Assembly: GCF_003119195.2 (NCBI RefSeq)
Contig: NZ_CP022254.1
Coordinates: 1,705,001 to 1,769,000 of the forward strand
DNA length: 64,000 bases
Direction: 5' to 3'
Origin: Azospirillum baldaniorum
Lineage (GTDB): Bacteria; Pseudomonadota; Alphaproteobacteria; Azospirillales; Azospirillaceae
In this document: piece by piece, positions 59,683-64,000 of the stretch
How positions within the stretch are numbered: position 1 is the stretch's first letter
Layout: every line of letters begins with the position of its first letter
Translations under genes and position numbers: made by a program
Notes under the pieces: model-generated
Told to the model about the DNA's origin: nothing
The model's database searches: none
Seen by the model: only the letters and a program-made list of their open reading frames with translations

Positions 59683-60552
59683 TCATCCCCCTGCCGGAGT
59701 CTGTGATGACGCCGGGTCGTAGGACAGCGACCTCACCCGCATGTCCGCCGTGACCTTGCCTTCGTCGTTGCGGCTCTGCGCCATCTCCAGGGCACCGTCG
59801 GAGGAGCGGCGGACCCACAGGCTGGCGTGGGAGTCCCAGAAGACCGGGCGCAGGTAACGCACCTCGACGTCGAAGGCGGTCGGCGGGCGCTCATCCGCCA
59901 GAACGGACAACAGCCAGACCGCCGTCATGATTCCCTGGGCCAGCGGGGCGCGGAAGCCGTGGCTGCGCGCGAATTCCTCGTCGAAGTGGATGTCGTTGCC
60001 GACGTCCTGGGAGAAGACACGGACCTTGTCGGGCGTCACCTGCTTCTCGCGCAGCAGGGTCCAGCCATCGGCCGGGAACTCCGCCCGTCGGGGCATTCGC
60101 GGCGCGTCGCCGGACGCCTGCGTCGTCCGTCCCGGCGGATCGGCGAGGAGGCCGGTCAGTTCGGTCTCGATGCAGACGCGGCCTTCGCCGTCGGTCAGGT
60201 GGTAGAGTTCGGTGACGCTGTGGCCCTTTCTCACCCGGTGCAGGTCGCGGACCCAGCCGGTCACGGTCAGCGGTTCCCCGACCCTGGACGGCCGGAGCTG
60301 GCGATAGACCTGCGAAAAGAACACGTAGCCGTCGATGTCGAGGCCGCTGGCGACCATCGAGTCGAAGCAGTCCAACCCGAACAGGCCGGCTTCGTACCGG
60401 TCGCCGTAAAGGGCGGGATCGACGTCGGCTGCGGTCAGGCGTTCCGTCTGGTAGGCCGCGGAATGGGCGACGCTGCGCGACGGGTATTTGAATCCCGGCG
60501 GCGCCCAGCGCGCACGCTCGGCACGCGGCGACCTGTTCGTCGCGTTGTCCAT
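59683..60552 (-). CDS. MaoC-like (R)-specific acyl-CoA hydratase/dehydratase
   Basis: 289 residues from ATG 60552 (GGGGGAAAG site; further ATGs upstream at 60576 and 60618). Tandem hot-dog fold: an N-terminal half with YGDRYEAGLFGLDCFDSMVA and a C-terminal half with the catalytic motif FSQDVGNDIHFDEEFARSHG and FRAPLAQGIMTAV. MaoC hydratases add or remove water across enoyl-CoA double bonds. It is first in the leftward transporter operon; a TetR-type operator lies 24 bp upstream. With the ligase and AcuI it suggests a 3-hydroxyacyl-CoA to enoyl-CoA to acyl-CoA route. Confidence 0.85.
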   Translation of the reverse strand: MDNATNRSPRAERARWAPPGFKYPSRSVAHSAAYQTERLTAADVDPALYGDRYEAGLFGLDCFDSMVASGLDIDGYVFFSQVYRQLRPSRVGEPLTVTGWVRDLHRVRKGHSVTELYHLTDGEGRVCIETELTGLLADPPGRTTQASGDAPRMPRRAEFPADGWTLLREKQVTPDKVRVFSQDVGNDIHFDEEFARSHGFRAPLAQGIMTAVWLLSVLADERPPTAFDVEVRYLRPVFWDSHASLWVRRSSDGALEMAQSRNDEGKVTADMRVRSLSYDPASSQTPAGG

Positions 60553-60575
60553 GCTTTCCCCCCAATCCCGATTCA

Positions 60576-60596
60576 TGATTGTTGGGTCAATAATCA
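60576..60596. promoter_or_regulatory. TetR-type operator between maoC and the TetR gene
   Basis: TGATTgTTG, 3-bp centre, CAAtAATCA: 9-bp arms with one mismatch. It sits in the divergent promoter region, ideally placed for the TetR-family regulator encoded at 60765. Confidence 0.6.
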
Positions 60597-60764
60597 GATT
60601 CGCGGATCGACGTGTCAACTCCTAAGACGGCTTTTCAACCTGAAAGTCAAATCGATGCCCCGGGGGTTGATCGGGGCTTGATCGGAACGCCTGGTTGTGT
60701 TCCAAGGGAAGGGCGCTGGTGGGGCGGGTCACGGTACATCGCAAAGGCTGAGGCAACGGACGAC

Positions 60765-61412
60765 ATGGCACGCTGGAACAAATCTGTCCTCAACCCTGAG
60801 CAGCAAAGAAACCTCAAGCTTGAGGTTCTTTATAAAGTTGCCGCCGCGGCCTTCCGTCGAAACGGCTATCACGGAACATCTTTGGTCGATATTGCCGATA
60901 TCCTCGGAGTATCCAAGGCCACGCTCTATTATTACGTCAAGAACAAGCAGGATCTGCTTTTTCAATGCCATCTTGCTGCAGCCGACCAAGCGCTGGAGAC
61001 CATCTGCACCGACCCGTCACTGAACGGTCTTGAGCGGTTGCGGCGCAGCCTCGTCGCTTACGTCATCTCGATCATCGGCGAGGACAGCTTCAGCGTCGTC
61101 ATCCTGGAGGAGCGGTCGCTCAGCGACGAACAGTTGCGGGTGGTGATCGAGAAGCGCGATGCCTTCGAGCGCCGTTTGCAGGACGTCGTGCGCGCCGGGG
61201 TGACGGATGGCAGCATCCTGCGCTGCGATCCGAAATTCGCCGTCTTCTCCGTCCTGGGGGCCGCAAACTGGGTGACGAAATGGCATCGGCCCGAGGGGGC
61301 CTGGACCATCGACGAGATCGCGCAGGCGTCGGCGGCTCTCCTGTGCCGCGGGCTGGCGGCCGAGCCGGTGCCCGGCTACCCGAGCAATCGGCTGTACGGA
61401 GACCAACCCTAA
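60765..61412 (+). CDS. TetR-family transcriptional regulator
   Basis: 215 residues from ATG 60765 (MARWNKSVLNPEQQ); an upstream in-frame ATG at 60612 would overlap the operator region. HTH at about 25-62: GYHGTSLVDIADILGVSKAT then LYYYVKNKQDLL. The C-terminal ligand-binding domain resembles acyl-CoA-responsive members with the TetR_C_33-like region (KWHRPEGAWTIDEIAQ). Divergent from the maoC-liv-ligase operon with a palindromic operator between; probably represses it until an acyl-CoA is made. Confidence 0.92.
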   Translation: MARWNKSVLNPEQQRNLKLEVLYKVAAAAFRRNGYHGTSLVDIADILGVSKATLYYYVKNKQDLLFQCHLAAADQALETICTDPSLNGLERLRRSLVAYVISIIGEDSFSVVILEERSLSDEQLRVVIEKRDAFERRLQDVVRAGVTDGSILRCDPKFAVFSVLGAANWVTKWHRPEGAWTIDEIAQASAALLCRGLAAEPVPGYPSNRLYGDQP

Positions 61413-61487
61413 CGCTTTGAGCGGAATCGACCGTCGGCCGACGGTGGTCGAGGCCCCGCACGAGGTCGCTTCGGGAACGCCGAGCCC

Positions 61488-62417
61488 TCAGCTCCGGGGC
61501 TGGTCTTCGGGCCTGGGCGCCTTGCTCCTCGTCGTCGGGAACACCCTGGCGCAGAGGAAGTCCACCAGCGCCCGAACCTTCGGCGAGGGGTGCTTGCTTG
61601 CCGGCCACAGCACGTGGAAGAGGCCGGTGCGTTCCACATGATCGGTCAGGATCGGCACCAACCGTCCATCGGCCAAGGGCTCGCGGATGGCGAAGTCCGG
61701 CAGGAAGGCGATTCCCAGCCCTTGCAGCGCGAAGCACACGCGAGTCTCGATGTTGTTGCAGATCATCGAGGTGGGCAGTTGCAGTTCAGGCTCGCCGGGG
61801 GTTTGCCGCAGCGCCCAGACCTCCAGCTTGCCGCTGTTGGGAAAGCGGTAGTGCAGGCAGGTTTGCTGCAGCAGATCGGCGGGGGTTCGCGGTACGCCCC
61901 GCCGCGCCAGGTAATCCGGCGAGGCGACCAGATGCATCTGGAAGCTGCCAAGCCGACGTGCCGACAGCCGTGAGTCGGCCGGCTCGCCCGTGCGCACCAC
62001 GGCGTCGAAGCCCTCCTCGATGACATCCACCATGCGGTCGGTGAAATCCAGGTCCAGTTCTATCGCGGGATAGGCGCGCATGAACTCGCCGAGCACCGGC
62101 AGCATCAGCGAGCTGACCAGCGGCAGGCTCACCCGCAGGCGACCGCGCGGCGCGGCCGTGAGCTGCGACAACTCCAGTTCCGCGGCTTCGATCTCGGCCA
62201 GGATGCGACGGCTGCGCTCCAGGAACAGCGTGCCCTCGGCCGTCAACGTGACGCTGCGCGTGCTGCGATGGAACAGCCGCACGCCCAGCTTTTCTTCCAG
62301 CCGCGCCACGCTCTTGCCCACAGCCGAAGCCGACACGCCCAGCAGCCGGCCGGCGGCGACGAAGCTGCGGGTCTCGGCGACCTGCACGAACACCATGAAG
62401 CCGTTCAGGCTGTCCAT
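61488..62417 (-). CDS. LysR-family transcriptional regulator
   Basis: 309 residues from ATG 62417 (MDSLNGFMVFVQVAETRSFV). The HTH is AAGRLLGVSASAVGKSVARL; effector domain from about 90 (LRVSLPLVSSLMLPVLGEF). Closest in pattern to the DmlR/AaeR-like group that often sits next to a divergent target gene. The divergent neighbour here is a class-C-type serine hydrolase plus an MFS transporter, which are the likely targets. Confidence 0.92.
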   Translation of the reverse strand: MDSLNGFMVFVQVAETRSFVAAGRLLGVSASAVGKSVARLEEKLGVRLFHRSTRSVTLTAEGTLFLERSRRILAEIEAAELELSQLTAAPRGRLRVSLPLVSSLMLPVLGEFMRAYPAIELDLDFTDRMVDVIEEGFDAVVRTGEPADSRLSARRLGSFQMHLVASPDYLARRGVPRTPADLLQQTCLHYRFPNSGKLEVWALRQTPGEPELQLPTSMICNNIETRVCFALQGLGIAFLPDFAIREPLADGRLVPILTDHVERTGLFHVLWPASKHPSPKVRALVDFLCARVFPTTRSKAPRPEDQPRS

Positions 62418-62541
62418 GATCGGCATCCCCTGGGTGATTGCGGACTGTTTGTTCCGCACAACAAGGAAATGTAGCCTACTTTTTCTTTAATCGAGAGATT
62501 TCTATCGTCGGGGCATTGCCGATCGCATCGAGGCACCAGCC

Positions 62542-63732
62542 ATGACGAACTCACCATTTCCTCTGCATCACGCTGCTCCGTCCACCCATCTGTCCACCCG
62601 CATCCAGGCCGTCGTCCAGCAGGCCGTGGACGACCGGAGACTGGTCGGTGCCGTTGTTCTGGTCGCACGTGACGGCGAACTGATCCACCAGCAGGCCGCT
62701 GGACTGGCCGACCGCGAAAGCGCGCGGCCGCTGACCGTCGGGACGGTGTTCCGGCTGGCTTCGGTGAGCAAGCCCGTCGTCGCCACCGCCGCGCTGGTCC
62801 TGGTGGCGCAGGGGCGGCTCGACCTGGACACCGGCATCGACACCTGGTTGCCCGAGTTCCGTCCCGCGCTGGCCGATGGCCGCCCGGCGCGCATCACGGT
62901 GCGACAGTTGCTCAGCCACACGGCCGGTCTCGGTTACCGCTTCCTCGAGACGGACGCAAACGGCCCTTACGCTCTGGCAGGCGTGTCGGATGGCATGGAT
63001 GCGTCCAGCATCACTCTTGAGGAAAATCTGCGTCGGCTCGCCAGCGTGCCGCTGCTGTACGAGCCGGGCACGGCTTGGGGCTATTCACTGGCAACCGATG
63101 TGCTGGGCGCGCTGATCGCGCGAGTCGACGGCACGCCGCTGGACGAGGCCGTGAGGCGGCTGGTGACCGGCCCGCTTGGCATGACCGAAACCGGTTTCGC
63201 CGCCCGCGATCCCCGGCGTGTGGCCACCGCCTATGTGAGCGATGCGCCGCAGCCGCACCGGCTGGCCGAGGGCGAGACGGTTTCGCCCTTCGAGGGCGCC
63301 GTCGGCATTGCCTACAGCCCGGCCCGCATCTTCGACACGTCGGCTTTCCCGTCGGGTGGCGCCGGCATGGCGGGCACCGCCGGGGACTTTCTGCGCCTGC
63401 TGGAAACCTTGCGCCAGGGGGGCGGCGCGCTGCTGCCCGGTGACCTGATCGGGGAAATGGGGCGAGACCAGACCGGCGGGATGGACCTGCCCAATGCCCC
63501 GGGCTTCGGCTTCGGCTTGGGCTTTTCGGTGCTGCGCGACCCTCGGCTTGCCGCATCGCCGGAATCGCCGGGCACTTGGCGGTGGGGCGGCGCCTACGGC
63601 CATGCCTGGTTCGTGGATCGGGCGCGGGGGCTGAGCGTCGTCGCCTTCACCAACACGCTGTACGAAGGCATGTCCGGCCGCTTCGTCACGGATCTGCGCG
63701 ACGCTGTCTACGGCGCGCTGGAGGATCGGTGA
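62542..63732 (+). CDS. Serine hydrolase, class C beta-lactamase fold
   Basis: 396 residues, no clear signal peptide. Nucleophile motif S74-V-S-K77 (RLASVSKPVV), then GLGYRFLET, a WGYSLATDVLG region where the Tyr acts as base (YSL in place of YxN), and GGAYGHAWFVD near the end as the third motif. Cytosolic EstB-like esterases and 6-aminohexanoate hydrolases share this layout; real beta-lactamases are exported, so an esterase is more likely. The stop overlaps the next ATG (TGATG). Confidence 0.88.
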   Translation: MTNSPFPLHHAAPSTHLSTRIQAVVQQAVDDRRLVGAVVLVARDGELIHQQAAGLADRESARPLTVGTVFRLASVSKPVVATAALVLVAQGRLDLDTGIDTWLPEFRPALADGRPARITVRQLLSHTAGLGYRFLETDANGPYALAGVSDGMDASSITLEENLRRLASVPLLYEPGTAWGYSLATDVLGALIARVDGTPLDEAVRRLVTGPLGMTETGFAARDPRRVATAYVSDAPQPHRLAEGETVSPFEGAVGIAYSPARIFDTSAFPSGGAGMAGTAGDFLRLLETLRQGGGALLPGDLIGEMGRDQTGGMDLPNAPGFGFGLGFSVLRDPRLAASPESPGTWRWGGAYGHAWFVDRARGLSVVAFTNTLYEGMSGRFVTDLRDAVYGALEDR

Positions 63733-63851
63733 TGACGGCGACACCCGCAAGAATGGCTGCCATCGTGTTTCGCGGCGGCATCACCGGCAAGGAGATCGTC
63801 GCGCGGTCCGTCGAGGACGCGGAACGCCGCATGCCGGGGGCTGGACGATGA
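63732..63851 (+). CDS. 39-residue ORF bridging hydrolase and transporter genes
   Basis: Starts in the hydrolase stop (TGATG) and its own stop overlaps the MFS start (GATGAG). Begins MTATPARMAAIVFRGG, then ITGKEIVARSVEDAERR. It may be a real small protein or only a translational link. Not recognised. Confidence 0.4.
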   Translation: MTATPARMAAIVFRGGITGKEIVARSVEDAERRMPGAGR

Positions 63852-64000
63852 GGGCCGCCGGCACCGACCGCCTGCCGCTCGCGTCCCTGCTGGCGCTGGC
63901 GATGGCGGCTTTCATCACCATCCTGACCGAAGCGCTGCCAGCCGGACTGCTGTCGCAGATGGCGCAGGGTCTGGCGGTGTCCGAGGCCTGGGTCGGCCAG
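63848..64000 (+). CDS. MFS transporter, N-terminal part (cut by window edge)
   Basis: 51 codons visible from ATG 63848: polar start MRAAGTDRLPLASLLALAM, first helix AAFITILTEALPAGLL, then SQMAQGLAVSEAWVGQ, typical of the first helix and loop of drug/sugar efflux MFS proteins (Bcr/AraJ type). Third gene of the coupled hydrolase operon. Confidence 0.8.
   Translation, partial: MRAAGTDRLPLASLLALAMAAFITILTEALPAGLLSQMAQGLAVSEAWVGQ

Noticed and set aside
57504..59753. 749-codon + strand frame opposite livM and livH
   Set aside because: Gln/Glu/His-rich antisense of two permease genes with obvious membrane helices.

Overview
The window is high-GC DNA that reads as alphaproteobacterial, most like Azospirillum or a close Rhodospirillales relative. 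The signs are a petB-petC pair, an xseB-ispA-dxs block with tlyA nearby, EcfG-type promoter motifs, many two-component and PAS proteins, and insertion-sequence types common in that group (including ISAzo13-like remnants). No rRNA, tRNA or CRISPR array was seen.

Layout. 1-10.1 kb is core DNA: cytochrome bc1 genes (petB end, petC), a DUF924 protein, a lone receiver protein, DUF423, an ArsR regulator beside a TusA protein, an HDAC-family hydrolase, then xseB-ispA-dxs (isoprenoid precursors), a HisKA_2 kinase and tlyA. 10.1-13.5 kb is a wreck site. It holds an intact type I-C cas5c, a cas8c cut off after about 43 codons, a broken IS701-type transposase, a frameshifted IS481 transposase and nested IS6-type ends. 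13.6-22.7 kb is one gene of about 3,003 codons on the minus strand: DUF4347, RTX repeats, eleven Ig-like repeats of about 112 residues, Ig/Calx-like modules and more RTX repeats. IS6-type ends lie on both sides of it.

23-28.5 kb is accessory: a serine recombinase, small orphan genes, a 0.4-kb inverted-repeat element carrying a small gene, IS110, an Rrf2/methyltransferase pair, a DUF1810 gene and transposase remnants. 28.5-33.4 kb is a catabolic-looking cluster (EthD, beta-hydroxyacid dehydrogenase-like, SDR, alpha/beta hydrolase, VOC) divergent from a LysR gene, followed by an AAC(6')-like acetyltransferase. 34.2-40.9 kb holds three paralogous small charged helical proteins, a Crp/Fnr regulator, a receiver protein with Glu at the phosphorylation site, a large hybrid kinase and a TlpA-like protein. 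41-43.3 kb has phage-like small genes and an apparently complete IS5/IS427-type element with a TTA target duplication. 43.6-50.3 kb encodes an ion-channel-like protein, a yellow/MRJP-type protein, a membrane protein, a zinc alcohol dehydrogenase and a PAS-PAS-PAS-PAS-REC-LuxR protein. 50.3-52.2 kb is mostly decayed DNA. 52.2-61.4 kb is a tight Liv-type ABC transporter operon with a MaoC hydratase, an acyl-CoA ligase and an AcuI-type reductase, divergent from a TetR gene with a clear operator. 61.5-64 kb has a LysR gene divergent from a class-C beta-lactamase-fold hydrolase, a 39-codon ORF and an MFS transporter running off the end.

The least explained patterns are these. (1) A motif T[CT][GA]TGAAAGG sits exactly on the stop codon of at least seven small accessory genes in two clusters; one instance reappears only when the IS5-type element is removed on paper. 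(2) A family of small charged helical proteins is clustered at 34.3-35.3 kb, with a possible fourth member inside the inverted-repeat element at 24.1-24.5 kb. (3) GGAACCATAAA-type iterons with a 22-bp period occur at 10.1 kb, with relatives at 43.2 and 51.0 kb.
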